Source: Clostridiales bacterium (lineage in GTDB: Bacteria > Bacillota > Clostridia > Christensenellales > JAISNN01). From it: 33,112 nt of DNA. Below are positions 1-8,045 of this stretch, one piece after another (the stretch's first letter is position 1; the number at the start of each line of letters is the position of its first letter). The position numbers and the translations under genes are program-made. The notes beneath the pieces are model-generated. The model was not told the origin of the DNA. It did no database searches and saw nothing but the letters and a program-made list of their open reading frames with translations. The stretch is taken from contig JAISNN010000047.1 of assembly GCA_031276195.1 (NCBI GenBank), forward strand, positions 1 to 33,112. The letters are read 5' to 3'.

Positions 1-5
1 CGGCC

Positions 6-39
6 GCCCCACCCCTGCACCCCTCCCACGGAGGGGAAT
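6..39. repeat. GC-rich hairpin repeat, copy 1
   Basis: This is a copy of a dispersed element whose core is CCCCTCC-CAC-GGAGGGG followed by AAT, a 7-base stem with a 3-base loop, preceded by CCCCACCCCTGCA. A second copy follows at 105-139. About fifteen copies occur in the left half of the window, all in the same orientation on the plus strand, and none after about 15.2 kb. Confidence 0.85.
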
Positions 40-104
40 GTGAGGAAGTTTTTCGTTGTTTTGTTTAGGCTTGCACCTTTGGCGTTTTATGTTTCTTTTG
101 CGGC

Positions 105-139
105 CACCCCACCCCTGCACCCCTCCCACGGAGGGGAAT
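105..139. repeat. GC-rich hairpin repeat, copy 2
   Basis: Same element as at 6-39. The text after it (GAGGAAGTTTTT, then TTGTTTAGGC) is a diverged first copy of the 47-base tandem array that starts at 171, so the two repeat types are physically joined. Confidence 0.85.
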
Positions 140-170
140 TTGAGGAAGTTTTTCCTTGTTTTGTTTAGGC

Positions 171-311
171 ATTCCGTATGAGGAATTTGAGGAGGTTTTT
201 CGCTGCTTTGTTTGGGCATTCCGTATGAGGAATTTGAGGAGGTTTTTCGCTGCTTTGTTTGGGCGTTCCGTATGAGGAATTTGAGGAGGTTTTTCGCTGC
301 TTTGTTTAGGC
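171..311. repeat. 47-bp tandem repeat, three copies
   Basis: Three head-to-tail units lie at 171-217, 218-264 and 265-311, nearly identical, each beginning with (A/G)TTCCGTATGAGGAATTTGAG. The period is exactly 47, not a multiple of three, and no ribosome site plus start codon makes use of it. No function is evident. Confidence 0.9.
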
Positions 312-354
312 TTGCACCTTGGGCGTTACTGTTTTTCAAAAAGATTTAAAGACA

Positions 355-434
355 GTATAAATTATTTATTCCGCATTCTATATCTTGAAAAGACCGTGTA
401 AATTATTTATTCCGCACTTTATATCTTGATATGT
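355..434. repeat. Duplicated 3' end of the acyltransferase gene
   Basis: Two copies of a unit of about 42 bases lie at 355-396 and 397-434. Each reads (on plus) GT(A/G)TAAATTATTTATTCCGC followed by a TATATCTTGA block. The right copy contains the stop codon and last codons of the minus-strand gene at 419-1648, and the left copy is a downstream duplicate of that gene end. The same arrangement recurs at other genes in the window. Confidence 0.75.
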
Positions 435-1648
435 ATGCCTTTTTTGATCAGCGAGAAATTCAAGAAAAACAAGCCCGCAACAATTATGACCGCGACAGAA
501 ACCGCCGCGACGATCGGTAATCCGCTCGCAAACGCGCCCAAAAGCGTCGAAATTATAATCGACAGCGAATACGTCAAAATCGACGACCCGCCCCAAACAC
601 TCAAAAAACTACGCTTCGGATTATAGACCTTTGACAAGAGGTTGAAACCTCCCCATATCGCCGCGCCAAGCCCCGACGCAAACAACGTATATACGGGCGT
701 CCCGCCGCGCCTCTCCGCGATGAAGTTGAATTTATATACCAATATAAGCGGAACGGCTATGCACAGCGCGCAAGAAATCCAATATAAAATGCGCTTGTCC
801 TTTATATCCTTAAAATATCCGCCCAAAAGTACGGGTATCGCCCAGCCCATTCCGCCGATAAAACCGCCGTTGAAAACCTCGTTCCCGAAACCGTCCAAAC
901 CGCCGTACCCGTAAAAGGTCGTCAAAATAAAGCCGAACACCAAAGCCGCGGTCAATTTTCCCCACTTGTTTAAGCCCATAAACGGAAGAGCAAACAAAGC
1001 GGCAAGCCCGATCGTCTGAAATACGTCCATAATTTCGATCGGATTTTCTCCCGTGATCAAAAATCCGCTCGTCCTCACCAAGAAAAATACGGTGACCGCT
1101 CCGCCCGCCGCCCATATGGCCTTTATGCAGCCGGAAACGATTTTTGTCAATTTCGGCTTTTTGATGATTTTGGTCACAAAATATATCAACGCGAGCGCGA
1201 TAAACACAAAGAAAAGAATCAAAACAAGCCGATACGCAATGAAAAGATCGGAAAAAGCGGTCTTTTCCGCAACCATCTCATATGTAATTGCTATCGCGTC
1301 CAACGACACGGTCCCGAAACCTATCAAAATAAGATATTTTAACCCGAATTTTTTCATCGCGGCGGTAGGTCCGAAACGGTCGGAAACTTTTTTGAAACTT
1401 CCGCACGCCGTAAGACCCATCACGAATACGAAAAGAGGCAGAAATATATCGTCGAAAGGCACACCGCGCAATACTTCAAACATCTTTCCGTTCGCGGAAT
1501 TTAAAAAAGGCAGACGAACGGTAATCGAGGCGAACGCGCCGATCATATAACCCACCGCGTTCAAAAACAACAAAAGACCTCTGAACCGGTCGATCGAAAG
1601 CAGCCTTTCGCTTTCGGGTTTTAAGGTGACATTTTTAGCGTTTTCCAT
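419..1648 (-). CDS. Multi-pass membrane acyltransferase-like protein (HGSNAT/DUF5009-like)
   Basis: The 409-residue product has about ten to eleven hydrophobic segments. After a short cytosolic N-terminus comes a motif of the type RLLSIDRFRG, seen at the first helix of the heparan-alpha-glucosaminide acetyltransferase-like and acyltransferase-3-like families (compare RLxSLDxxRG). Such proteins move acyl groups across or at the membrane onto sugars. The acceptor cannot be told here. The start is supported by AAAGGGGAAG about ten bases upstream. The last helices are followed by a short basic tail (KKGIHIKI) whose codons lie in a repeat duplicated downstream (355-434). A distant relative by architecture is at 29544-30680. 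Family placement is by motif and topology only; a plain hypothetical membrane protein remains possible. Confidence 0.75.
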   Translation of the reverse strand: MENAKNVTLKPESERLLSIDRFRGLLLFLNAVGYMIGAFASITVRLPFLNSANGKMFEVLRGVPFDDIFLPLFVFVMGLTACGSFKKVSDRFGPTAAMKKFGLKYLILIGFGTVSLDAIAITYEMVAEKTAFSDLFIAYRLVLILFFVFIALALIYFVTKIIKKPKLTKIVSGCIKAIWAAGGAVTVFFLVRTSGFLITGENPIEIMDVFQTIGLAALFALPFMGLNKWGKLTAALVFGFILTTFYGYGGLDGFGNEVFNGGFIGGMGWAIPVLLGGYFKDIKDKRILYWISCALCIAVPLILVYKFNFIAERRGGTPVYTLFASGLGAAIWGGFNLLSKVYNPKRSFLSVWGGSSILTYSLSIIISTLLGAFASGLPIVAAVSVAVIIVAGLFFLNFSLIKKGIHIKI

Positions 1649-2143
1649 TAATAAAGACTTCCCCTTTAAAATGATTTTTGAATCAAACTTTTATCGCTTT
1701 AAAGACCGCGCGTCTCCGATAAAAACATTTTAATACCGTTTCGTTTCCAAAATTTTTGAGTTTACGCTTTGCGGATTTAAAGAGCGGTAAGGAACGGAAA
1801 ATGCGGAATACGTACCGACAAGTACATATTTTTTTTCCGATTTTCCGCGCCGCGCGGCGGTGCGCTTGATTCTTTACTAAACTAAAAATATTCTACCCTA
1901 ATTATTTGTTTTTTTCTTTATAGCTTCGGCTTCCGTTGTCTTTGTCTTTTTCGTTTTGTATGTTTAATTTTCCGTTTGTCTTTGTCTTCTTTTCTTTCGT
2001 GTGTCTGATTTCCGGCTTTCGTTATGTTTTTGTCTTTTCTATTTGTATATTCGGTTTTTGGCTTCCGTTTGTCTTTTCTATTTTGTATGTTTAATTTTCC
2101 GCTTTCGTTATGTTTTCGTTTTATATGTTTATATATGAAATAT
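1649..2143. other. Gene-free spacer, T-rich degenerate repeats
   Basis: No gene is seen here. The right part (about 1900-2130) is pyrimidine-rich with degenerate repeats. TTTTGTATGTTTAATTTTCC occurs at 1954 and 2081, and CTTTCGTTATGTTTT occurs twice. On the transcribed (minus) sense the spacer is therefore A-rich. A promoter for the gene at 1648 probably lies here but none stands out. Confidence 0.6.
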
Positions 2144-2524
2144 CTATCCGATTTTTCTGATATCCCGAACGATAAATCTCGATTTTCCGCTCTTGACCTC
2201 GGGCAAACTTTCCGTCATAACGGCGATTGCGGCGGCGATTGCGGCGGCGATTTTGCCGTCCTCTCCCTCCGCGCCGCGCAAAAGCAAAGGAGATTCCGCG
2301 GCGGTCAAGGCGGCGGCGGGTTCGCCCGCGCTCAACGCTTCCGTCTTTTTTCCGGCGGACAAAGCCGCTTTTTTATTATCCGTCAATTCCGAAAGTTTTT
2401 CTTCGACTTTTCTCAACACCGTAACGACGGCGACAAGCAGAAAAAGCACCGAAAAAACCAAGACGACACCCATAATCGCAATCAAAATGCCCGTTCCGAA
2501 ATTCATTCCCAATATCGCTCTCAT
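2144..2524 (-). CDS. OadG-type gamma subunit of a sodium-pumping decarboxylase
   Basis: The 126-residue product has one N-terminal membrane helix (about residues 8-35, TGILIAIMGVVLVFSVLFLL). An Ala/Glu-rich linker follows, then a C-terminal stretch of the OadG pattern (AAAIAAAIAVMTESL...FIVRDIRKIG). In oxaloacetate or methylmalonyl-CoA decarboxylases this small subunit anchors the carboxyltransferase to the membrane and stabilises the complex. The start at 2524 is preferred over the longer open frame to 2554 because AAAGAGG lies eight bases upstream (2533-2539). It lies downstream of, and co-directional with, the carboxyltransferase gene, but 665 bases of repeats separate them. The family call rests on topology and the C-terminal pattern. 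Confidence 0.78.
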   Translation of the reverse strand: MRAILGMNFGTGILIAIMGVVLVFSVLFLLVAVVTVLRKVEEKLSELTDNKKAALSAGKKTEALSAGEPAAALTAAESPLLLRGAEGEDGKIAAAIAAAIAVMTESLPEVKSGKSRFIVRDIRKIG

Positions 2525-2636
2525 AAAATAAACCTCTTTATAAAAAAGTCGCAAGTAATTTTCCGGTTATAAATCGGCGGTTTTAAAACGCTCGACTTGC
2601 CGTAGCCCGTATCTCCGAATTTAAATCACGTTATAC

Positions 2637-2682
2637 GCGTTATTTTTCGCGGTATAGTACCGCGTTTTATGTGTGTTTTTTT
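2637..2682. repeat. 46-bp dispersed repeat with 17-bp palindrome, copy 1
   Basis: This is identical over 46 bases to 3017-3062. At its centre (2648-2664) is CGCGGTATAGTACCGCG, a hairpin with arms CGCGGTA/TACCGCG and loop TAG, followed by TTTT on the plus strand. The same 17-mer occurs at 3028, 5928, 6053, 6142, 6232 and, inside a gene, at 17927. Confidence 0.9.
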
Positions 2683-2766
2683 GTCCGCTTATTAAGGATA
2701 GCAAACCGCTAAACACTATTTATTAACCGCCGTCATCGATCACTGACCACCGCTTATTATTCGGTC

Positions 2767-2802
2767 GCTCCACCCCTTGAATCCCCTCCCACGGAGGGGA
2801 AT
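2767..2802. repeat. GC-rich hairpin repeat, copy 3
   Basis: CCCCTCCCACGGAGGGGAAT with a slightly altered left part (CCACCCCTTGAAT). It lies in the spacer between the OadG-like gene and the carboxyltransferase gene, preceded by the GATCACTGACCACCGCTTATTATT lead-in that also precedes the copies at 8.1-8.6 kb. Confidence 0.85.
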
Positions 2803-2878
2803 TTTTGCCGTCTACGCTTTTTGAGTGAAACGCTTATTCCTTTTTGTTCGGTTGACCTTGCTTTCTTTCCAAATCGCC

Positions 2879-2913
2879 GCCCCACCCCTTAAGCCCCTCC
2901 CACGGAGGGGAAT
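2879..2913. repeat. GC-rich hairpin repeat, copy 4
   Basis: Same element and orientation, 112 bases after the previous copy. The text following both copies (TTTTTGAGTGAAACG and TTTTAGAGTGAAACG) is also shared, so the repeated unit is longer than the hairpin. Confidence 0.85.
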
Positions 2914-3016
2914 TTTTCATATCTTCGCTTTTAGAGTGAAACGTCCGTATCCGCTTTTATGAAAAAATTTTCTTATTTATCCGTTGCCGGCTGTTCCTTA
3001 TAGTACCGCGCTTTTT

Positions 3017-3062
3017 GCGTTATTTTTCGCGGTATAGTACCGCGTTTTATGTGTGTTTTTTT
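3017..3062. repeat. 46-bp dispersed repeat with 17-bp palindrome, copy 2
   Basis: Identical to 2637-2682. The palindrome is at 3028-3044. Just left of it (about 2998-3010) is a half copy, TAGTACCGCG, suggesting an earlier, partly lost unit. Confidence 0.9.
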
Positions 3063-3097
3063 CCGCTTATTTCGACCGCCGCCGCTCCATAAAATGG

Positions 3098-3200
3098 GAA
3101 TTTACCGCGCTTATGCCGCATCGTTAACGCAAAAAAGAAATTTACCGCGCTTATGCCGGCATCGTTAGCGAGAAAGGAATTTACCGCGCTTATACCAACA
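3098..3200. repeat. Triplicated 3' end of the carboxyltransferase gene
   Basis: TTTACCGCGCTTAT(G/A)CC begins at 3101, 3141 and 3180, giving periods of 40 and 39. The third copy carries the stop codon (3190-3192) and the last codons of the minus-strand gene at 3190-4596; the other two are downstream duplicates. The gene end therefore lies inside a tandem repeat. Confidence 0.85.
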
Positions 3201-4596
3201 TCGTCAAAACGCTTGAAATATACTGCCTTATAAGCGACGGTTCGATTATGTTGTCTATATATCCGTCTTTCGCCGCTATATAAGGATTCGCCGATTCGTC
3301 GGCGTATTTCTTGATCAATTCTTCCCTTTTCGCGATCGGGTCTTGCGCTTTTTTAAGTTCATCGCCGCCGATCAAAACGACCGCCGTCTCGGGATTTATC
3401 GGCGAAACGACCGCGTTCACCGTCGCGAAAGTATAGTTGAAACCGATCGCCTTGGACGCAAGCGCGCCGTACGCGTAGCCTATCGCGTTCCCCGTAATTA
3501 CGGCAATCTTGACGTTCTCGGACAACGCGATATTCGTCGTCAATTCCGAAGCCGCCTCAAAAATGCCGTTGTATTCGCCGTCCAAAGAAGGCTCTATCCC
3601 CTTGCTGTCCACAAAACCGATATACGGTATATTCAAACCCGAAACGGTATATATAAATTTCGACAGTTTTTTCAGCCCGTTCAGCGTTATATATTTGTTC
3701 TCGTTCGGATCGAAACCCGTAAAAGCGACGCTTATCCCCGCGATTCTGCCCAACGCGCACTTGACTTCCTTTGCGAATTCGGGATATACCTCAAAATATT
3801 CCCCGTCGTCCGCCGCCGCTTTGACCAACGCGCCGAACGACGCGTCCGAATTTAATTCTCCGCTCTCGCGGTTTAGGTCGTCCGAATAGCCGTCCGCCGC
3901 GATATACGAACTGTTCGAAGGCAAAAGCCCGAGAAGTAAGGTGAGTTTTTCTTTTAAATCGTCAAAAGATTTATAGACATACGCCGCCGCTCCCGATTTC
4001 GGCGCGGTGTTTTTCACGGTCAGCGCGTCCGCGGACACGCCCTTTGAAACCGCCGCGACAACCGAAGGCGAATTCGCGGAAATTTTCGCTTTTTCGTCCG
4101 CAAAAACAAAATCCGCCGTTCCCGCGTACGCGCTCATAAGCCCCGTGCAGTTTCCCTTGACCACCGCTATGTGCGGAACGCTCCCCGAAATGTCGTTCGC
4201 CGCCTTTATAATCTTTGCAAAACCCTCGCAAACGCCGATCCCCTCGCCGATTCTGGCTCCAGCCGAATCTATAATCGAAACGAAAGGCACGCCCGCCTTT
4301 TTCGCGGCGTATATATTCTTTACGATTTTTTCCGCGCCCGCAATGCCGATCGACCCCGAAAGCACCTCCGCGTTCTGCGCGAAAAGATATACGGGAGTGT
4401 CCCCTATAACGGCGTATCCCGTAACCACGCCCTCGCCCAACGCGTCCGTTCCGTCGGCAAAATTCTTGCCGGCAAGAAAAATATCGGTCTCGACAAGGCT
4501 TTTCGGCTCTATAATCGCGTCCAAAAACGCCCTGATTTTCGCGGACGCTTTGAATATGCGGTCGGAATTTTGGTCAAGAATTTTTATCTTATCCAT
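3190..4596 (-). CDS. Biotin-dependent carboxyltransferase subunit (MmdA/acyl-CoA carboxylase type)
   Basis: The 468-residue product has two crotonase-fold halves. The first has GVVTGYAVIGDTPVYLFAQ, then SGSIG and a long SIIDSAGARIGEG motif, typical of the CoA-binding half. The second has GRIAGISVAFTGF and a GNAIGYAYGALASK loop, where the family binds carboxybiotin. The protein transfers CO2 between an acyl-CoA (or oxaloacetate) and biotin on a carrier protein. It is a little shorter than the usual ~510 residues. With an OadG-like protein downstream, a sodium-pumping decarboxylase (for example methylmalonyl-CoA) is the best guess, but no beta subunit or biotin carrier is in the window. The start has GAGGG five bases upstream. 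A promoter lies at 4631-4663. Confidence 0.85.
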   Translation of the reverse strand: MDKIKILDQNSDRIFKASAKIRAFLDAIIEPKSLVETDIFLAGKNFADGTDALGEGVVTGYAVIGDTPVYLFAQNAEVLSGSIGIAGAEKIVKNIYAAKKAGVPFVSIIDSAGARIGEGIGVCEGFAKIIKAANDISGSVPHIAVVKGNCTGLMSAYAGTADFVFADEKAKISANSPSVVAAVSKGVSADALTVKNTAPKSGAAAYVYKSFDDLKEKLTLLLGLLPSNSSYIAADGYSDDLNRESGELNSDASFGALVKAAADDGEYFEVYPEFAKEVKCALGRIAGISVAFTGFDPNENKYITLNGLKKLSKFIYTVSGLNIPYIGFVDSKGIEPSLDGEYNGIFEAASELTTNIALSENVKIAVITGNAIGYAYGALASKAIGFNYTFATVNAVVSPINPETAVVLIGGDELKKAQDPIAKREELIKKYADESANPYIAAKDGYIDNIIEPSLIRQYISSVLTMLV

Positions 4597-4630
4597 TTAA
4601 CCCTCACAAAAAACAAAATATTTCGACTAT

Positions 4631-4663
4631 ATTATAATAAATCATTTCCGTAAAAAAAGTCAA
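4631..4663 (-). promoter_or_regulatory. SigA-type promoter for the carboxyltransferase gene
   Basis: On the minus strand TTGACT (4658-4663) is followed after 18 bases by TATTAT (4634-4639), about 35 bases upstream of the start codon at 4596. An overlapping TATAAT (4631-4636) would need a 21-base spacer. Confidence 0.6.
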
Positions 4664-4771
4664 GTTTTTTTGAATAGTTAATTAAAAAAAGTTGCGAAAA
4701 ATTGTTTTTAAACGTCGATTTTCCGGAATGACGAATTAATTTTTTTAAAAATTGGCATAAGCCCGAATCGA

Positions 4772-4805
4772 CCGCCCCGCCCCCGCCCCTCCCGCGGAGG
4801 GGAAT
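4772..4805. repeat. GC-rich hairpin repeat, copy 5
   Basis: A variant with CCCGCGGAGGGG (loop changed to CGC) in the spacer between rsmA and the carboxyltransferase gene, same orientation as the others. Confidence 0.8.
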
Positions 4806-4888
4806 TTAAGGAAAGAAATTTATGGTAACCGCCTCTTTTTTAATCACGCAAACTTAGATCAATCTATTATCAATCTATTATTAAACGT

Positions 4889-5000
4889 CCGGATTTTGAA
4901 ACGCAAAACCGCTTAACCGCGGAATTTTTGAACGCCGGATTTTGAAATGCAAAACCGCTTAACCGCGGAATTTTGAAATGCAAAACCGTTTAACCGTATA
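4889..5000. repeat. Tandem repeat of about 46 bp upstream of the carboxyltransferase gene
   Basis: Units starting CCGGATTTTGAAA(C/T)GCAAAA lie at 4889 and 4935, and a shortened third (TTTTGAAATGCAAAACCG) begins at 4971. Each contains ACCGCTTAACCGCGG. No gene is seen in the 4597-5056 spacer. Confidence 0.8.
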
Positions 5001-5056
5001 AATTTATGCCGCATAAATTTAAAAAAACTGCCGGCGGATAAAAAAAATAGCGCGTT

Positions 5057-5857
5057 CTAAAAAAATACCCCGAAAAGTTTCAAAAAATCACTCATAGAAA
5101 GCGTTTCGCCCCTGATATTCGGCGGATAACCGCTCTCGATAAGCCTCTTTTCAATCAGCGGCTTGTCGATCCCGAACGCCGCGTTCAGATTGTTCGCGAA
5201 CGTCTTCCGCCTCATCGCAAACGCCGCCGACGTGAATTTCAAAAATTTTACGCGGTCCTTGACCGGATATTTATCCGGTATAATTTTCAGCCCGATAAGC
5301 GCCGAATCGACGTTCGGAACGGGATAAAACATATTCCTGCCGACGTTCCGCAAAATTTTCGCGTCGGCGTAGAAATCTACGGTGACCGTAACCGCCGAAT
5401 AATCCTTCGTCCCGGGCTTCGCCGTCAGCCGCTCCGCAACCTCGCGCTGCACCATAACCGTCATATCCGAAACGCCTAAACCGCTCTCCAAAAAACGCAT
5501 AATAAGGGGCGTCGTGATGTAATAGGGCAGGTTCGCCGCAACCTTAAATTCTCCCCCGACGAGACGCGCAATCTCCCCGTCGCTCATCTTTAAAACGTCC
5601 GAAAAAATAACCTCGACGTTGCCGCATCCGGAAAGCGTCCGCTCCAAAGTTTCCCTCAAACTCCCGTCCACCTCGAAAGAAAAAACTTTTTTCGCCTTTT
5701 TGGAAAGCGCGAGAGAAAGCCCGCCCGCGCCCGCGCCGATCTCGACTACGACGTCGCGGGAGGTTATACCGGCGTCCGATACGATCGCGTTTAAAAGATT
5801 TGTGTCGGAGATGAAATTTTGCCCCAAAGATTTTTTAAAACGAAAGCCGCCGTCCAT
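5057..5857 (-). CDS. rsmA: 16S rRNA (adenine1518-N6/adenine1519-N6)-dimethyltransferase
   Basis: RsmA/KsgA dimethylates the two adjacent adenines of the 3' terminal helix 45 of 16S rRNA, using S-adenosylmethionine, late in small-subunit assembly. The 266-residue product is full length for the family. It opens with KKSLGQNFI, has the SAM-binding VVEIGAGAGGLS (residues 38-48) and the catalytic NLPYY (109-113). AAGAGGG lies just before the start codon, at short spacing. It is the last gene of the minus-strand run metG - tatD - radical SAM - rsmA, a common Firmicutes order, but separated from the gene before it by about 400 bases of hairpin repeats. No insertion interrupts this protein. Confidence 0.97.
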   Translation of the reverse strand: MDGGFRFKKSLGQNFISDTNLLNAIVSDAGITSRDVVVEIGAGAGGLSLALSKKAKKVFSFEVDGSLRETLERTLSGCGNVEVIFSDVLKMSDGEIARLVGGEFKVAANLPYYITTPLIMRFLESGLGVSDMTVMVQREVAERLTAKPGTKDYSAVTVTVDFYADAKILRNVGRNMFYPVPNVDSALIGLKIIPDKYPVKDRVKFLKFTSAAFAMRRKTFANNLNAAFGIDKPLIEKRLIESGYPPNIRGETLSMSDFLKLFGVFF

Positions 5858-5927
5858 ATGCCCTCTTTTTTGATGTTTTTTGCGCGTCTTTTCGCGTATT
5901 CTTTATGTGTTCCGTTTTGCGTTTTTT

Positions 5928-6248
5928 CGCGGTACTATACCGCGTTTTTTGCGTTATTTTGTCTTGTTTTTATTCCGTTTGTTTTGTGTTTTTTTATACG
6001 ATTTTTCGCGTGTTCTTTATACGGTTTTTTACTTATTCTTTATTCGTCGTTTCGCGGTACTATACCGCGTTTTTGCGTTATTTTGTCTTGTTTTTATTCC
6101 GTTTGTTTTTGCGGTTTTCGGGTGTGTTTTTATATGTTTTCCGCGGTATAGTACCGCGTTTTTTTCGTTATTTTGCCTTGTTTTTATTCCGTTTATTTTT
6201 GCGGTTTTCGGGTGTGTTTTTATATATTTTCCGCGGTATAGTACCGCG
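5928..6248. repeat. Array of four 17-bp palindromes
   Basis: Exact hairpins lie at 5928-5944 and 6053-6069 (CGCGGTACTATACCGCG) and at 6142-6158 and 6232-6248 (the reverse complement, loop TAG). The last three are spaced 89 and 90 bases apart in near-identical units containing ATTTTG(T/C)CTTGTTTTTATTC and TTTTGCGGTTTTCGGGTGTG. Each hairpin is followed by a run of T on the plus strand, that is, terminator-like but antisense to the surrounding minus-strand genes. No gene is seen in this 400-base spacer. Confidence 0.92.
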
Positions 6249-6259
6249 TTTTTAGAGAT

Positions 6260-7129
6260 TTAAACCGCGCTGTATTTTCTTATCCGAAGTTCCGCGCCGA
6301 CCTCGCCCGCAAGCCTTTTGCACTTCTCGATTTCATCCTCTCCGATCGTGTCGACGACGGACAAAATCACCCTCTTTACCTTTCCGGCGCACTCCTTCGC
6401 AAATTCCAGCATAGCATAAAACCCCTCACCGCCGAAAGCGCAGCGGCATATTTCGTTATACCTCTCGGCGTTCGACGCGTTCAAACTTATGCCCACGGTG
6501 TCGACCGCGCCGCGCAGTATCCCGACTACCCTCTTGCAAATATCCTTTCTTTCCGGATTCTCATACGAACGGCAGCCGCCCGTTTCCGGATTTTTTCGCA
6601 AGTTGCAAACGCCGTCTTTTGTGTGGTTTTCATACGGATTGCAAATACCTTTCTCCTCCGAATCTTTCGCCGAACCGCTTTCCGCATAATTTTCCGGATT
6701 TTTTTGCAGGGTGCAAACGCCGTCTTTTGTGTGATTTTCATTACGGGTTTTCACCGATCCCGGATTTTTGTCCGCTTTTTTTTCGATTCGGTCGAGAACT
6801 TCGCGCCCTATGATGAGCGAAGCCTGTCCGTTCGTATTTAGGCGCGTTTTCTTCCCCTTTCCTTTCAAAAAACGTCCGATTTCGATTAATTTTTCAAAGG
6901 CGTAGAGGGGTTCGCCGAAACCGCAAAATACAAATTCCGCGTATTTGTCCAAATTCATACCCCTCAATTCGGCTATAATCTCCTCCGCAGACGGCTCATT
7001 TTCCAGCCAAAGGTTATGTCCGCCCACTCCGTCGGCGGTGTTTCTGACGCAAAAATCGCAATTGTTACTGCAAAGATTGGTGAGATTTATGTACAGTTTG
7101 TCTTGGTAGCCGTAAAGATAAGTGTTCAT
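6260..7129 (-). CDS. TatD-associated radical SAM protein with an 82-residue repetitive insertion
   Basis: The core has CxxxCxxC at residues 20, 24 and 27 for the 4Fe-4S cluster, then FCGFGEPL (68-75), both typical of small radical SAM enzymes encoded beside tatD (TIGR04038-like). The reaction of this family is not established. The core would be about 207 residues, as expected. Between residue 118 (after DRIEKK) and residue 201 (VVGILRGAVDTVGIS) sits an 82-residue hydrophilic segment. It contains two copies of ENHTKDGVC(T/N)L(Q/R)KNPE, encoded by 48-base direct repeats at 6586-6633 and 6694-6741, 108 bases (36 codons) apart. The insertion splits the fold between the motif after the glycine-rich GEP loop and the following strand, and keeps frame. 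It lies directly downstream of tatD. Confidence 0.88.
   Translation of the reverse strand: MNTYLYGYQDKLYINLTNLCSNNCDFCVRNTADGVGGHNLWLENEPSAEEIIAELRGMNLDKYAEFVFCGFGEPLYAFEKLIEIGRFLKGKGKKTRLNTNGQASLIIGREVLDRIEKKADKNPGSVKTRNENHTKDGVCTLQKNPENYAESGSAKDSEEKGICNPYENHTKDGVCNLRKNPETGGCRSYENPERKDICKRVVGILRGAVDTVGISLNASNAERYNEICRCAFGGEGFYAMLEFAKECAGKVKRVILSVVDTIGEDEIEKCKRLAGEVGAELRIRKYSAV
6586..6741 (-). repeat. In-frame 48-bp direct repeats inside the radical SAM gene
   Basis: The two copies (6586-6633, 6694-6741) differ at only a few positions. Both begin CCGGATTTTTT on the plus strand and share CAAACGCCGTCTTTTGTGTG. They lie entirely in the extra segment of the protein, not in the conserved fold. 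Confidence 0.9.
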
Positions 7130-7210
7130 ATGTTCCCTTCCGATGTTATTTCAACGCGCAATTTTATAATTCTTAATTCATAATCCAAAATGCAAAATGC
7201 AAATTTTCAA

Positions 7211-7260
7211 CGCTAAATTCTAAACGCTAAATTCTAAACAATCAAGCCTTAAATTCTAAA
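7211..7260. repeat. Triplicated 3' end of tatD
   Basis: The 14-mer C(G/C)(C/T)TAAATTCTAAA occurs at 7211-7224, 7225-7238 and 7247-7260. The last copy contains the stop codon (7249-7251) and final codons of tatD, so the gene end is again repeated downstream. Confidence 0.7.
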
Positions 7261-8019
7261 AAATTCTTTTGTGTTCCGATTTGTCAACGCCTCGAATTCG
7301 CCGTATTCCAGCCCCATCAACGCCGCGCCTTTCTCCGCGACATATTTGACGTAATACGGAAAATTTAACTTCCCGCGGTGCGGCTCGGGCGTGAGATACG
7401 GGCAGTCGGTTTCAAGCAAAATACGCGATTTTTCCGCGCTCAAAAACGCTTCTATACCTTTTTTATTGTTCTTAAAAGTCAATGTTCCGCCAAAGGAATA
7501 ATAACAGTCAAATTCGTCGAATCCGCGCATAATCTCCGCGTCGCCGCTGAAATTGTGAATCAAAATTCCGTTGTTCAAATACCGCTTGTTCGTCCTCAAA
7601 ATTTCCAGCGCGTCCCCGTATGCGTCGCGGACGTGAACCACAACGGGCAACCCTACACCGTCCGCAAGTTCCAAATGCGCGGCAAAAACCCGCTTTTGGA
7701 CTTCACGCGGCGACAAGTCGTAAAAATAGTCCAGCCCCGTTTCGCCGATCGCGGCAATCTTTTTTTGGGACGCGAATACACGAAAAATATCCGCGTCCTT
7801 TTCGGTGTAACTTTTGGACTCGTGAGGATGAAAGGCCGCCGCCGCGAAAATTTTACCCTCGTATTCCTCCGCCAACACGACGGCTTTCGCGCTCGACGGC
7901 GCGTCGTAACCCACGCATACGACGCTCTCGACGCGGTATTCCGCCAGCGCGGACACTATCTCACTCACCATACCGACAAGCCTTTCGTCGTTTAGGTGCG
8001 CGTGCGAATCAATTAACAT
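7249..8019 (-). CDS. tatD: TatD-family metal-dependent hydrolase/deoxyribonuclease
   Basis: The 256-residue product has the family's metal ligands in order: HAH (residues 6-8), GETGLDYFY with Glu93, VVVHVRDA and HNFSG in the middle, and ETDCPYLTPEPHRGK near the C-terminus. TatD proteins are TIM-barrel metal hydrolases with 3'-5' DNase activity, linked to DNA quality control. The start has AAAGAGG four bases upstream. The protein is uninterrupted and of normal length. It stands between metG and its usual radical SAM partner. The spacer to metG is a 700-base repeat array. Confidence 0.95.
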   Translation of the reverse strand: MLIDSHAHLNDERLVGMVSEIVSALAEYRVESVVCVGYDAPSSAKAVVLAEEYEGKIFAAAAFHPHESKSYTEKDADIFRVFASQKKIAAIGETGLDYFYDLSPREVQKRVFAAHLELADGVGLPVVVHVRDAYGDALEILRTNKRYLNNGILIHNFSGDAEIMRGFDEFDCYYSFGGTLTFKNNKKGIEAFLSAEKSRILLETDCPYLTPEPHRGKLNFPYYVKYVAEKGAALMGLEYGEFEALTNRNTKEFFRI

Positions 8020-8045
8020 ATTTCCTCTTTATATAGCGGTATTTA

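Noticed and set aside
5880-6263. Phe-rich plus-strand frames in the palindrome array
   Set aside because: T-rich spacer repeats read as Phe/Leu; no start signals and no homology.
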